The notes under the pieces are model-generated. The model saw only the letters and a list, made by a program, of their open reading frames with translations. It did no database searches and had not been told where the DNA came from. Positions 45,131 through 55,215 of a stretch of 64,000 nucleotides of DNA are shown here, in pieces. How positions within the stretch are numbered: the stretch's first letter is position 1; each line of letters opens with the position of its first letter. The translations under genes and the position numbers were made by a program. The stretch is from Chrysopilus asiliformis (Eukaryota > Arthropoda > Insecta > Diptera > Rhagionidae): contig OZ035963.1 in assembly GCA_964034945.1 (NCBI GenBank), forward strand, positions 38,136,361 to 38,200,360, in the 5' to 3' direction.

Positions 45131-46055
45131 GGGTTCCGAGCATGGCTCGGTCTTCCTGGTACTACATGATAAAACATGGACTTGTCAACACCAACAATAG
45201 TTGCCAAATTTCACACATAACAGTTTTGTATGTTTGATCTTGCGATGCGACATCTCATATCGGAGAAATGATGGTATAACACATTATTCGCCTATACCAC
45301 AATACCCGAACTTACTCTAAAGATGAAATATGTTTAGAATATAATTTTACATAACTGTTCCATACATCAAATCCAATCGGACCACTTGTTTCCCTCTCTC
45401 ATATACAAAGAAATTATTTGGTCTGTCATCATATCTAGTATTTGACGATTGGCTTTGGCAATTGTAGCTTTTCTTGTGTTTAATTTTCCAGTGTCCATAC
45501 GGTTCTGTGACATTTTTACGACTCAGTCGGAAAACCAGATGAAGCCAAAATTTTTCGGTGTTCTGCAAAACTCGCAGAAATATTTTTACTCACTTCTATG
45601 TAAAAAGTTTTGCAAGCATCTCTTCGGTAAAAACATACCTAACTTCACCGGCAAAACATGTTTTGCTCTCAAAAAATTGTAATTTGAAATTTTGATTCCT
45701 TCAACATATTCAAAGCAACTACAAAAGTAAATTTTGTAATTCAGCGAGAAAAATCATAAAAAAATTGTAAAAAATATTTTTAAAGGATAATACCAATATT
45801 AATATATGGTAATTTTCCCCGTACCTAATTCAATTCCCAATATAACACTAATCGTGCAACTCGCAACATAAAGATTTAAGATTTTTGAAAGCACAAACGA
45901 CACAGGATTTTTTAAGTGGTCTTATTGAACTTAATGCATTGGACTTTTTAAATCAACCTGGATATTAGAGTGGAATAAAAATGTATGGTGACTTTTATTT
46001 TTTCAAGGTTGCTGCAGTTTAGCCGCTGAAAATAATATGACATTCAAAGCTGTGC
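45131..46055. other. No gene seen
   Basis: AT-rich. A 77-codon plus frame (45449-45682) has no recognisable domain. 45420-45480 includes TTTGGCAATTGTAGCTTTTC, a relic of the DINE-like 3' end. Confidence 0.35.
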
Positions 46056-46059
46056 AAAA

Positions 46060-46104
46060 TCATCATCATCCTCGGCGCTACAGCTCTCGAAGAGCCTGGG
46101 CCTT
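46060..46104 (-). mobile_element. SINE/LINE 3' tail fragment
   Basis: CATCATCATCCTCGGCGCTAC followed by CTCTCGAAGAGCCTGGGCC is the inverse of the tail of the SINE at 58473-58587 (AGGCTCTTCGAGAGCTGTAG, CGCCGAGGATGAT). The GAT-repeat end is typical of LINE-mobilised elements. Confidence 0.7.
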
Positions 46105-46267
46105 TTTTTGTATTTGTATGATAAATATTGTTTTTTTCCGAATGCAGACAGCTTTTAGCTGGTATAAGCATCGGATAAATGATTTTTTTTCCTATAAATA
46201 AATTTTATTAAATAAACTAATTCTTAAAAATATAGGTTGAATTTACATTTAGTTGTACAATCATTAA

Positions 46268-46509
46268 CACTAGATTGCCCAAGCAAGTCATTTTGACTGC
46301 TTTTTAATTTCAATCAGAAAAACAATTATGTATATAATGACACAATTTGTTAGAATTTTGTGACTTTTTGTACAACATATAAATGCGTTTATTAATAATT
46401 GTAGTTACATCCCCCCTCCTTCATTTCCGGTATATATACATATATGTGTTATACCTATATTGCCATAAGCAGTCATTTTGACTGCTTAACTTCCTTGGGC
46501 AATCTAGTG
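46268..46509. mobile_element. piggyBac-like MITE with TTAA duplication
   Basis: Termini CACTAGATTGCCCAAG and its exact inverse, flanked on both sides by TTAA (46264-46267 and 46510-46513). Palindromic subterminal words (AAGCAGTCATTTTGACTGCTT and a shorter AGTCATTTTGACT) lie just inside each end. 242 bp, no coding sequence. TTAA plus CACTAGA ends fit the piggyBac superfamily. Confidence 0.88.
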
Positions 46510-46596
46510 TTAAATAAATAAAAAAATATAATACTAACATGAAATATTTTTTAAAACACACAATATAAAGGTTTAAATTAAAAAAGAAAACATTAT

Positions 46597-47264
46597 CAGC
46601 CTTATTAATAAAAAATCCCTAACACGGAGATAACTCATGTGCTAACTAACTCCGAGATAGCAAACTTATCCATTAGATAACTATTCTTATTAATAAAAAA
46701 TTTTCCTCCATATAATAGCTAACTCGTATTTTATTTAAAAATTTAGCTGGAATACGGCAACCCTTGTGCCGAATTGTACCAAAAAATACGAAAATCTTTT
46801 ACATTTAAGTCAAATTTTGGTTTTTTAAATCCGTTTCCTTGGAGACGATATTAAAATAAGTCATATTTTGGTTTTTTAAATCCGTTTCCTTGGAGACAAT
46901 ATTAAAATAGGAGTGAAATTAATGTTTTTATTTTAATTGTGATTCACTGCAAAGTAATTAAAAGTGGAAAATTTAAAAATTGAAGGAAAGCGATCAGAAA
47001 AGTGGTGTTCAAGTGATAAGATAATATAATTATAATAACATAAATTGCATTTTTTTAATGGATCATTGTTTCTTATAGTCATTATTGCAAGAGTTATGTG
47101 CCGTCAAGAGTTATCAACTCGTTAACTCGAGGGAATCGGTATGTTAGCCAACACAGAGTTAACTAACGTCAGTTAACTCTTAAAATTTTTTATTAATAAG
47201 AATTTCGAGTTATCCACTGCGTAAACCATTGATAAAAGTTAACTAACGTTTATTAATAAGGCTG
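46597..47264. mobile_element. 668-bp MITE with CAGCCTTATTAATAAA ends
   Basis: CAGCCTTATTAATAAA at the left and its inverse at the right, flanked by TAT on both sides (46594-46596 and 47265-47267). TTATTAATAA palindromes recur inside (about 46688, 47200) together with GTTAACTAACGTTAGTTAAC-like words. A ~51-bp tandem duplication sits in the middle (TTTTAAATCCGTTTCCTTGG at about 46834 and 46886). No gene; superfamily not assigned. Confidence 0.72.
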
Positions 47265-47278
47265 TATATAAATAAATA

Positions 47279-47830
47279 TTAAATATTTCTATCATGAATA
47301 AACTCATTGGCCATATAGAATTTTTTTACTTTTCTCTTGAATATTTTCTTATTTTTGGTTTGTTTTAATTCGTCCGGTGATTTATTATATTCTCGTATTG
47401 CATTGTTGACAATCCCTTTATGTTTTTTGTGCGTACGGGATGGGATGATTTTTAATAAATTTTGGTGTCTTGTGTTGTGGTCATGGCTGTCAGATCTCTC
47501 AATAGTGTACAATTGCTGTCTATTTTTGTGTTCTAAAATGTTGAATATAGAGATAGCTCTATGTTATCTCAATATGTGATGGATTTGCATGTTATTGGTG
47601 GATGTGAAAACTTCATTAGCCGGTGTAAGTTTATTAATTCGAAATATATTTTTTAATGCTTTGGACATTAAACGATTGACATCAAGCAATAAGTGTTTAG
47701 AGCATTGTCCATATATTGTTAAGTTATATCTAATTTTAGCCAGTATATAACTATTGTAAATTATGTTTTTTACCTTAAGTCCAAAATTTTTATATCTTAA
47801 TATCTCAAACATTCCATTAGTGTTTGCAAC
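47279..47830 (-). pseudogene. LINE reverse-transcriptase C-terminal region, decayed
   Basis: One minus-strand frame, with a single in-frame stop near 47564-47566, reads VANTNGMFEILRYKNFG, KVKNIIYNSYILAKIRYNL, LMSKALKNIFRINKLTPAN, then ERSDSHDHNTRHQ, PSRTHKKHKGIVNNAIREY and NKSPDELKQ. This is the thumb and C-terminal 'HNTRxxxxxxxPxxRxxxxxxSIxxxxxxxYNxLPxxL' tail of many arthropod non-LTR elements (jockey/CR1/LOA group). Upstream a stop (CYY*SICL) closes the frame and the catalytic RT domain is absent, a typical 5' truncation. It lies immediately outside the right end of the MITE at 46597-47264. Confidence 0.7.
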
Positions 47831-49489
47831 AACTAAACATATTGATTAGTAATAACACTCGTTGTTTGCCATAAACACTATTGTGTTTGGTTTAAATATT
47901 TGATATGTGGAATTTTTTGAGTTGTTGTTTCCCAGAAGCACTTAAATGGTTCATCCAACGATTAAAAGTATTTTGCACAAACATTAATTTTTTGCTTTTC
48001 GACCACTAATATGAATATCTTCTATTTTCTTGAGCTTTGATGTTTTTTAAATCCTATATTTAAAGAAAAATACTAGAAGAACAATTTTGGTTTATAGATG
48101 TTTATTTATTTTAATGATTTATAATTTTCTAACACAATTTTTGTACAAAAAAATATTTTAAAACCTTCCGGTCGCAAATATTTCTTTAGAATGGCTCGAT
48201 CGCTTTCTTAACCAAGGTTATCTCAGTAGCTTTTCCAACTTTGGACAGCCTATCCAAAGAGTAAATCCATTTTGACCACATTAAAAACATTCACAACACT
48301 AAATAATTAAACTTTTTCAATCACAAAAAAGAAACTTCTTGTCACTTAATATCAATGTTCCTATGAATTTCTTTGATATTTCGATTAAATAAAAAATTGT
48401 TAAGCTTAATAAATAAGAATTGTTTATAGTAAAGTTCTTTCATTTAGATTTATTGGCGTTCGGTTATGACAAACATTTTTGTAGTTCAAAATGACTTTTT
48501 CAATAATATTTGCCCAAAATGACAAAAAGTGTTTAACCCAAACAAAACATTATTTAAAATAAACAAAAACAGATTGTCGCGGGCATTAATTATTTATATT
48601 ACACACTATCAAGCAAGAAGTCTTTTTATGAAACATATGTTGATTGTGATAAAAAATTATTATTGGATATAAATATTTAATTTTCATCGGGAACAACTAA
48701 TAGTGGCGAATATTTGAAAAAATTGTTACTTAAGACCTTCAAAAACATTTTGAGTATACATTTTTTACATCGATTCGCAAATTTATTTAGGCAGGGATAT
48801 GATAACTTTAGGATTTTCACTCCAACCTACTGCATATGAAGATAAACAAAATTGCCGAAAACTAGCTATAATTACTGAATTGTTCCTCTTTAATCCTGAT
48901 AAAAAAAAATTTCGAAAAACTTAGGGTTTTCTTCTGTTATTGAGTTGAAGGTTAAAATCCCTTGTATGAAATGCACCTTTTTCTATACCTAAGGCAAGAA
49001 AGATGATATGTGTGTAGCCCAGAAAGATGTAGCTAATCGAAAGAACTCATCTATTTTATTCAATTTAGCGGACATTTCAAATTTAGTTGTTATCTAGGCA
49101 TCAAGACATGATTTGTCTCTTTGAATAATTGCAAAAATTGCTACATTTTCAAAGAAGATTTTTCACATATTTCTCAAGCACCAGCATTTTTTATTAAAGA
49201 AATCTAATTAAATATAGTTTTAAAGTAAAACTAGCCACAAAATGAATTAAGTTTTTCGTACCCAATCTTCGACAATGAAAATATTTTTTTGTGAAAATAA
49301 TATAACTTTGAACATGTTTTCATTTCATAAAATTTATTCTATTTGGAATTTTTCCCCTATTCTGGGTTACAAAATCTAAGAAATCTCTTAACTTTAGGAT
49401 TTTAATAGAAATGGCATTCTATTTTAGAGACTTTCGTGAGTTAAAATTTTAACAAGTTAAGATAACTACTATAGTATGTACATATATCT
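47831..49489. other. AT-rich sequence, no gene seen
   Basis: Nothing recognised in either strand. No paired repeats noticed. Confidence 0.35.
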
Positions 49490-49682
49490 GCCAAGGGCGC
49501 CAAATCGTCAAATGTGACCGATTTTGTCATCCCAAACTGGCGACTTTTTTTAAATCGGAGTTTCGTTTTTTGCGATTTACTCCCAAAACTGTGCGCTTTT
49601 CAGAAGTCCTATGTATGACAAAACTAGAAGATAATAAAATTTCCTACACTTCTCTCTTCCACAAAAATTCGATATCCTAAAC
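49490..49682 (+). repeat. Old repeat, left part (interrupted by the hAT element)
   Basis: CCAAGGGCGCCAAATCGTC, TTTTTTGCGATTTACTCCC, TATGTATGACAAAACTAG and AAATTCGATATCCTAAAC follow the order of 15991-16180. The match resumes at 53166 after the inserted block. Its last eight bases, TCCTAAAC (49675-49682), are the target duplication. Confidence 0.75.
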
Positions 49683-49975
49683 CAGGGGTCGGCAATAGGC
49701 GGCCCGCGGTCCGGATTCGGAGGGGAAATAAATGGACCGTCAAAAATATTTTTTTTTAATGCTGGTTTCCGGGATTACGATGACATTCATTGTTTATCGC
49801 TGTTCTGTTTACAATAATAATCACGATGACGTAACAGTGGACATAGTACCTACTGCTTGTAAAATTTAATACTACGTATGGTTCAGCTACAATGAAGCTT
49901 GCCGCAGCGGCCGGCGACGCATGGCAGCAGCTCTCATTGCGCTACGTTAGTGCAAAAAAATACCGCCCGCCGCAG

Positions 49976-50030
49976 CCACATACATATGTGAAACACATAC
50001 ATATGTGAAACACATACATATGTGAAACTT
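49976..50030. repeat. 17-18-bp triplication
   Basis: ACATACATATGTGAAAC is present three times in tandem. Each copy carries the CATATG palindrome. Confidence 0.85.
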
Positions 50031-50149
50031 CGTTCTCAAAAAATTTTCTAAAAAAAATAAAACCGACTTTAAAAAAAAACTGAAAAGAGAAAAAAGCACT
50101 AAAAAGAAAAAAATAATTTCAAACTATGTCCATTAATAGCGTATTTAAA

Positions 50150-50770
50150 ATTCGGCTTTTTTGGAGTGGCGTTAACGGTTAACTGAAAGTCGTTCCAAAA
50201 CACATAAGGTTAACGCAAAGTAAACTATACTCGCATTCCAAAACACCACTGTTGAGCTGTCAAAGTTAACTTTTTCAACTTTGCTCAATAGCAGAGTTGA
50301 GAAAAGTAAACTTTACTTGGGCATTTTGGAACGCGATTTGGTTAACTTTGACAGTACTGGAAACTTATTTGAGGTTAAGTCGTTGTTTTCATTGTGAGTG
50401 ATTTAATGAACAAGTTCGACAAGAACAAGTAAATTATTAAAATTGGGAAACAAAATGAATAAATTTGTGCGTGATGGCAACGGACACCTTTGAAATTATT
50501 TTGGTTGGAGGGAATTATGATATTAAAGACAATACCATAATGGCGAAGAATTCCCAAGGTATTTTATTAATTGCATTTAGCAGGAAAGCATTATTAAAAG
50601 TATGATAATTTTAGGTGATTTAGTCAGGATTCCAATAACTGTCAAAGTTAACCAAATCACGTTCCGAAATGCCAGAGTACAGTTTACGTTATTTTCAACT
50701 TTGGCAATCAGCTGTTCTAACTTTGACAAACCCAACCTTTACTTTACTCTGGAATAAAGGAACGCACCCC
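50150..50770. mobile_element. Inverted-repeat element rich in GTTAACTTTGACAG
   Basis: The segment at about 50290-50362 (GGAACGCGATTTGGTTAAC, TTTGACAGTA) is inverted at about 50638-50700 (TACTGTCAAAGTTAACCAAAT, CACGTTCCGAAATGCCAGAG). Outer ends share GGAGTGGCGTTAACGG-like and AAGGAACGCACCCC words. Coding frames are absent. Lies inside the 49683-53165 hAT element. Confidence 0.6.
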
Positions 50771-50826
50771 AGATGAGAAATATATAAAAGAACCTTCCTT
50801 GTGTTGTACTGAACACAACGTAAAAA

Positions 50827-51131
50827 CATAACAAAAGCTATAATTGCCAATCTGGCAATTATTGAAAACCTGTATGGTGATATTGGTATCTTAATTTGAG
50901 TATTTGTACCAAAATTACACTTTGAAGTCGAACTTTCCAATCAGATTTTTTAAAATTTATTCCAATTGGATTTTGATGTATGGGAGTTTTATGTAGAATC
51001 ATATCCTAAATAATTTTTGTTCTTGGACTTTTTTGATAAGATGCACCGTTTTTGAGATATTCGGAAAAAACGTTTTCGTTTGTATGGGGGGTACCCCCCC
51101 TAATGGTCCATTTTTGTCCATGAACGAACCG
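50827..51131 (-). mobile_element. DINE-like element, copy G (partial)
   Basis: Reverse-oriented 3' half: CATAACAAAAGCTATAATTG, CCAATCTGGCAATTATTG, GTTTTATGTAGAATCATATC, GGGGGGTACCCCCCC, ending at TTTTTGTCCATGAACGAACC. The microsatellite half is missing. Confidence 0.8.
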
Positions 51132-51618
51132 GGGTCCAACCAGGAACTTTCTCTACAACTTTCTCTTTGGGATGACCAAAATCGGTCAACCCAGTAAAAA
51201 GTTAGGCGTGAACATACATAAAAAAAAAAAATATTCAGGTGGAATTGAGAACCTTTTCCTTTTTGGAAGTCGGTTAAAAATGACCTTTTTGAAGAATAAA
51301 TATTGCTCAAGATTAACTGATCTTCATCTTGATAACACTCTGCGTATTAGTTTTCTTCAAGAGTACCAAATTTTAAAAAACTGGCTCATTAAACTATTCA
51401 AGTATAAAATTGTGTTATTATTATTATGAAACTTTATACAGTACAATCGCGATTATATGATCTAATTAATGTTGGGGTGGGTCATATAATCAAGGTTTTC
51501 ATATAACCGAGGGTCAAATTTTGTATTTTTTTTTTCAGGTTTCCTTACGTTTAATACAAACAAAGGTTAAAGTGTTAAGTATTTTTTAATCTTCTCACAA
51601 ACATTTATATTTTGTTAA

Positions 51619-52572
51619 AGTAGGGGAAGCCGGGGCTAGTATTAACAAAATTTGGAAATTGGGCCATATTTTTTTAACAAGTAATATTTTTGATATTGTG
51701 TTTATATGTAGCCATACTGTAGGTCTTCAGGTATCATAAGAAATAAAAAAAAGTTTCAACCAGGTAGTCACTATATGCAAAAAATCATTTTTACGAAAAA
51801 ATGTCATCTGTTAAAACTAACCCCGGTCGCGGGGCTAGTTTTAACAACGATGGGGCAAGTATTAACATAAGTTTTAATATGGAAATAATTAAAAGAAAAG
51901 ATTTTTTTTCACAAAAATTATAAAATAAACAAAATATATATACTTTTAAATTCAAATATATTAATTATCACAAAAACTGATAAAATGAACCAAATAAATA
52001 TTCTTTTCAAGGAACATAAATTGACAAAAAAAATTAAGTCGTTTTAAAAAACAAAAACAATTATTATTATCTAAAAAAAGTTCTCAGCGAAGCTTTTTTG
52101 TACATAATTTGTATCTATATACACATAGTATGAGAATTCTTACTCTATGTCTATGACATTATATTGTTAATTCTTGCCCCATGGGTTTGTTAATTTTAGC
52201 CCCGACACTACTTTTTTTGAATTATTAACCACACACAAAAATATAGTTAAGGATTGTAATAAAACCAAAGGATATTATTAATTATAGCTTCATTAACTTA
52301 CATTATCGGCAAAGTTATATTCAATAATATAAAAAACTAAGACAGAAATCAAAATATTCCAAACCATAAAAAGTTCGTTTACCAGCTAAATTTCGGTCTT
52401 TGTGCTAAACATTCACTGGCAATTAACTGTTTATGACTGATGAGTCACGATATGATTGACCTTATCGAATGATGGACAAAAACCAAATTTCGAGATTCTG
52501 GCTCGTATATTTCGGCGGGAATAGGCTTGTTAATACTTACCCCTGTTAATTCTAGCCCCGGGTTCCCCTACT
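51619..52572. mobile_element. 954-bp element nested in the Tigger copy (TTAA or TA duplication)
   Basis: AGTAGGGGAAGCCGGGGCTAG at the left is mirrored by CTAGCCCCGGGTTCCCCTACT at the right (one or two mismatches). TTAA flanks both sides (51615-51618 and 52573-52576). If the ends are read as AAGTAGGGG, a TA duplication is equally possible. GGGGCTAGTTTTAACAA and its inverse TTGTTAATTTTAGCCCC recur inside as subterminal repeats. No gene. Either piggyBac-like or Tc1/mariner-like. Confidence 0.82.
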
Positions 52573-52589
52573 TTAATAAATTTTGTTGT

Positions 52590-52844
52590 CTAATGCTGCT
52601 TATATTTGTTAAAACAGCTTTTTTTAAGTCTTTGCAGCGTTCCGATCTCTGTTGAGTCAACGTCGTTCTCAACAGCCCAATCCATTGCAATATTGAGAGC
52701 TTTGATCGCCTTTGTTTGGGTGATATTTTTTTTCAAAGTAAAAATTTCGTCATCCTCACTTTGCTGACAATCGTCTTCATCTACACTAAAATCTTCAACG
52801 AGATCTGGAATATCATTTGTCCAAGCATTAAGCTCAAAGTTCAC
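52590..52844 (-). pseudogene. Tigger/pogo transposase, C-terminal end
   Basis: 84 open codons: NFELNAWTNDIPDLVEDFS, an acidic DEDDCQQSEDDE, then ITQTKAIKALNIAMDWAVE and IGTLQRLKKSCFNKY. In Tigger-family transposases the C-terminus has just this form: an acidic linker followed by an 'I(S/T)xxEAxxALxxAxxWxExxxxxxxxxxxLxxLxxxA' helix. The DDE core and DNA-binding domain are gone. It lies in the correct orientation between the inverted repeats of 51439-53021. Confidence 0.65.
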
Positions 52845-53165
52845 TGCATCCTCCTTTAAAAAAAAATCCAGTTATTTACTCGCAATAATATCGATGATCA
52901 CATAATCGAGGTTTTTTCGATTCGCAATGATCATATAATTGAGGCTTCATACAAATTTTTGGGCAGTCATATAACCGCGAGGTTCATATAATCGCGAGTA
53001 CATATAATCGCGATTGTACTGTAATTTATATTATATTCTATTAAATAATTTACCTTAAACGGCTTAATACAAAAATTAATGAATTTATTACCTAATGTTT
53101 TCTTGGACCTTGAAATTTTTTTTTCAAATTATCCGTACCTCCATAGAAACGAATTGCCGACCCTG

Positions 53166-53395
53166 TCCTAAACCGTTATCGAAACATACCGTTATTTCAA
53201 AAAATTGAGTTTTTTGCGATCATTTCGAAAACTAACGGTTTTTTTCGTGATATATAGTCAGTTATAAAGTGAATTGAAAATAATAGCATTCCCTAAAATT
53301 TTGTCTTTCACCGTTATCCGCTGTTAAACAACAGTTACAAGAAAATTTAAAGATATTAAAATTCTCTATAGTTTTTCCTTTTACCGCAAATTAGG
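53166..53395 (+). repeat. Old repeat, right part (after the hAT insertion)
   Basis: After TCCTAAAC the sequence continues CGTTATCGAAACATACCG, GTTATTTCAAAAAATTGAG, CATTCCCTAAAATTTTGTC and TTTCACCGTTATCCG, parallel to 16170-16330. Together with 49490-49682 it reconstitutes one repeat copy. Confidence 0.75.
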
Positions 53396-53490
53396 GTCCT
53401 CTTTTACCAGGACATGTCCTCTTTTTGTAGTCATAAAAAGCGTCGAATATATTTTTTTAATATTTTTAGCTTTTGTCGAAAATTTTAAAA
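53396..53490 (+). repeat. Left part of a second old repeat, split by element III
   Basis: GGGTCCTCTTTTACCAGGAC, ATGTCCTCTTTTTGTAGTC and ATAAAAAGCGTCGAATAT match 58290-58345. The rest of that repeat continues after element III at 54601-54660 (AAACTGTCATTGTTTTTTTA, TTGTACACGGTAGAG). Confidence 0.75.
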
Positions 53491-53520
53491 AATAATTAAA
53501 AAAAAAAAATAAAAAAAAAA

Positions 53521-53755
53521 TTTTTAAAAAAAGCTTTTATTAAAAAAGAATGCACTAAAAAGAAAAAAATAATTTTCTGGACGCTGTGTATCATAAATAT
53601 AAAAGCTTTTTAAAAGCGAGATAAATTTTTATTTTATTGTTTTTTGCTTTATCTCGCTTTTTAAAAGCTTTTATATTTGTGATACACAGCGTCCAGAAAA
53701 TTATTTTTTTCTTTTTAGTGCATTCTTTTTTAATAAAAGCTTTTTTTTAAAATTT
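53521..53755. repeat. Long hairpin (element III)
   Basis: Arms ~85-108 bp with the same landmarks as elements I and II (ATGCACTAAAAAGAAAAAA, GACGCTGTGTATCATAAAT, AAAAGCGAGATAAA) and a ~40-base AT-rich centre. Confidence 0.88.
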
Positions 53756-53859
53756 TTTTTTTATTGTTTTTATTTTGTTCTTTTTAGTCTTCGAATATAT
53801 ATCCTTACATTTGAGATGTCCTTACAGGCTTTTTAACTTGAGAATCGTATTCGGCGACC

Positions 53860-54435
53860 CCAAAAACCCACAGAATAGATTTTTTCCGGAAAATTTGGAG
53901 AAAGGGATAATCACGTTATCCTTACAGGACCTTCCGTTATCCTTACAGACTTTTTAATGGCAGATTCGGATTTAGCGACCTCAAAAACCCCCAGAATAGA
54001 TTTTTTCCCGGAAAATTTTGAGAAAAGGATAATCACGTTATCCTTACAGGACCTTTCGTTATCCTTACAGACTTTTTAATGACAGATTCGGATTCAGCGA
54101 CCTCAAAAACCCCCAGAATAGATTTTTTTCCGGAAAATTTGGAGAAAAGGATAATCACGTTATCCTTACAGGACCTTCCGTTATCCTTACTGACTTTTTA
54201 ATGACAGATTCGGATTCAGCGACCCCAAAAACCCCCAGAATAGATTTTTTGCCGGAAAATTTGGAGAAAAGGATAATCACGTTATCCTTACAGGACCTTC
54301 CATTATCCTTACTGACTTTTTAATGACAGATTCGGATTCAGCGACCCCAAAAACCCCCAGAATAGATTTTTTTCCGGAAAATTTGGAGAAAAGGATAATC
54401 ACGTTATCCTTACAGGACCTTCCGTTATCCTTACA
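53860..54435 (+). repeat. ~121-bp tandem array III
   Basis: About five units; CAGATTCGGATTYAGCGACC at about 53963, 54085, 54206 and 54327. Each keeps the AAGGATAA/TTATCCTT hairpin. Confidence 0.9.
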
Positions 54436-54604
54436 AGGACAAAGAAAATATTGTATTGTCATCGGACTTATATAAGTGTGCAAAATTTCAAGTCAATCGG
54501 ACAAGTGGAAGTGGGTCAAAATTGGGTTGCAAGATTTGATCTGACAGACAAACAGACAAACAGACAGACACGAAGGCAAGCTAAATAAAAGCTTTTAAAA
54601 ACTG

Positions 54605-55063
54605 TCATTGTTTTTTTAAGAAAATATATCTTCTAAACTTCTTAAAGTTATTGTACACGGTAGAGAGCCGGAGGTTGTAAATATCCCGCAGATTCATTCT
54701 GTTAAGTGTATAAAAATTATATCGGTTCCAAATTGTACCGAATTTCAATGCGTTTAAATCCGGCCATACATTATGAGACTTGTTGAACAACTTGGTTCGA
54801 TTGTAGGCAATGTTGGATCGTGTATGGTCCAGTTGTACAATAGTACCAAATTTTAGGTTCGACAAACGGTTGGATAAAATCAGAACCCTTTTGATTTTTT
54901 GTGGGCGTGGTTTCCTTTTGTACAAACCATTTGTCTGTGTATGGACGTGTTGTGCATCCTGAGTTACAACTTTAGTTGATATCGTTGCGATCACGGGAAA
55001 AGCCAAAGTGAAAAGATTGCAACAGTTACAAATAACGAGGAATGGAGAAGTTTTATCCACCAA
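54605..55063 (-). other. 152-codon open frame, not assigned
   Basis: A long minus frame by the standards of this region, basic (RKPRPQKIKRVLILSNRLS; LRLSTVYNNFKKFRRYI). I recognise no domain. Part of it lies in old-repeat sequence (54601-54670), and it includes CCGGCCATACATTATGAGAC (54760), whose inverse recurs at 55347-55371, so it is probably spurious or transposon-derived. Confidence 0.2.
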
Positions 55064-55215
55064 TACAAATCTTTGCCCAAGCTGTGGAAAAGCGAACTTT
55101 AGGAAAAAAAAAATGTCAGGAATAAGGCTTGGAAAATCTTGCTAGGCAGTTTAAAAAAAAATGATTCTGCAGGTACGCTAGACACATTAAAAACACGTAT
55201 AAACATGATTCATTA
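55034..55215 (+). pseudogene. MADF-domain remnant
   Basis: One frame reads EEWRSFIHQYKSLPKLWKS, a stop, then VRNKAWKILLGSLKK and TLDTLKTRINMIHY before another stop. The MADF (Adf-1-like DNA-binding) domain has the pattern FIxxYxxxPxLWxxxxxxYxNxxxRxxAWxxI...LKxxxxxxTxxxVKxRINxLR, matched at the conserved positions. In insects MADF occurs in host transcription factors and in transposon-associated proteins. Being broken and flanked by an inverted repeat (54760-54784 with 55347-55371) favours transposon or retrocopy origin. Confidence 0.6.

Larger units (their letters stand above)
51439..53021. mobile_element. pogo/Tigger-like element with TA duplication
   Basis: CAGTACAATCGCGATTATAT at the left and its inverse at the right, flanked by TA (51437-51438 and 53022-53023). 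Subterminal words CATATAATCGCGAG / CATATAACCGCGAG recur near the right end and CATATAATCAAGG / CATATAACCGAGG at the left. It carries the end of a Tigger transposase gene (52590-52844, minus) and was itself interrupted by a 954-bp element (51619-52572). Confidence 0.88.
49683..53165. mobile_element. 3.5-kb hAT-type element, composite, with 8-bp duplication
   Basis: Left end CAGGGGTCGGCAATAGGCGG followed by CCCGCGGTCCGGATTCGG; right end the inverse of CAGGGTCGGCAATTCG. TCCTAAAC flanks both sides (49675-49682 and 53166-53173). The termini are of the widespread 'CAGGGGTCGGCAA' hAT type. No hAT transposase survives; the interior is filled by later insertions: an inverted-repeat element (50150-50770), a DINE-like fragment (50827) and a Tigger element (51439). 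The empty site at 16160-16180 supports the boundaries. Confidence 0.88.
53500..54600 (+). mobile_element. Hairpin-plus-array element III
   Basis: Layout as element II: hairpin (53521-53755), linker with TTCGAATATATATCCTTACA, array of ~121-bp units (53860-54435), then AAAATATTGTATTGTCATCG, CAAAATTTCAAGTCAATCGG, a short CAGA tract and AAGGCAAGCTAAATAAAAG. Insertion boundaries are supported by comparison with the unoccupied repeat at 58275-58640. Confidence 0.8.
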
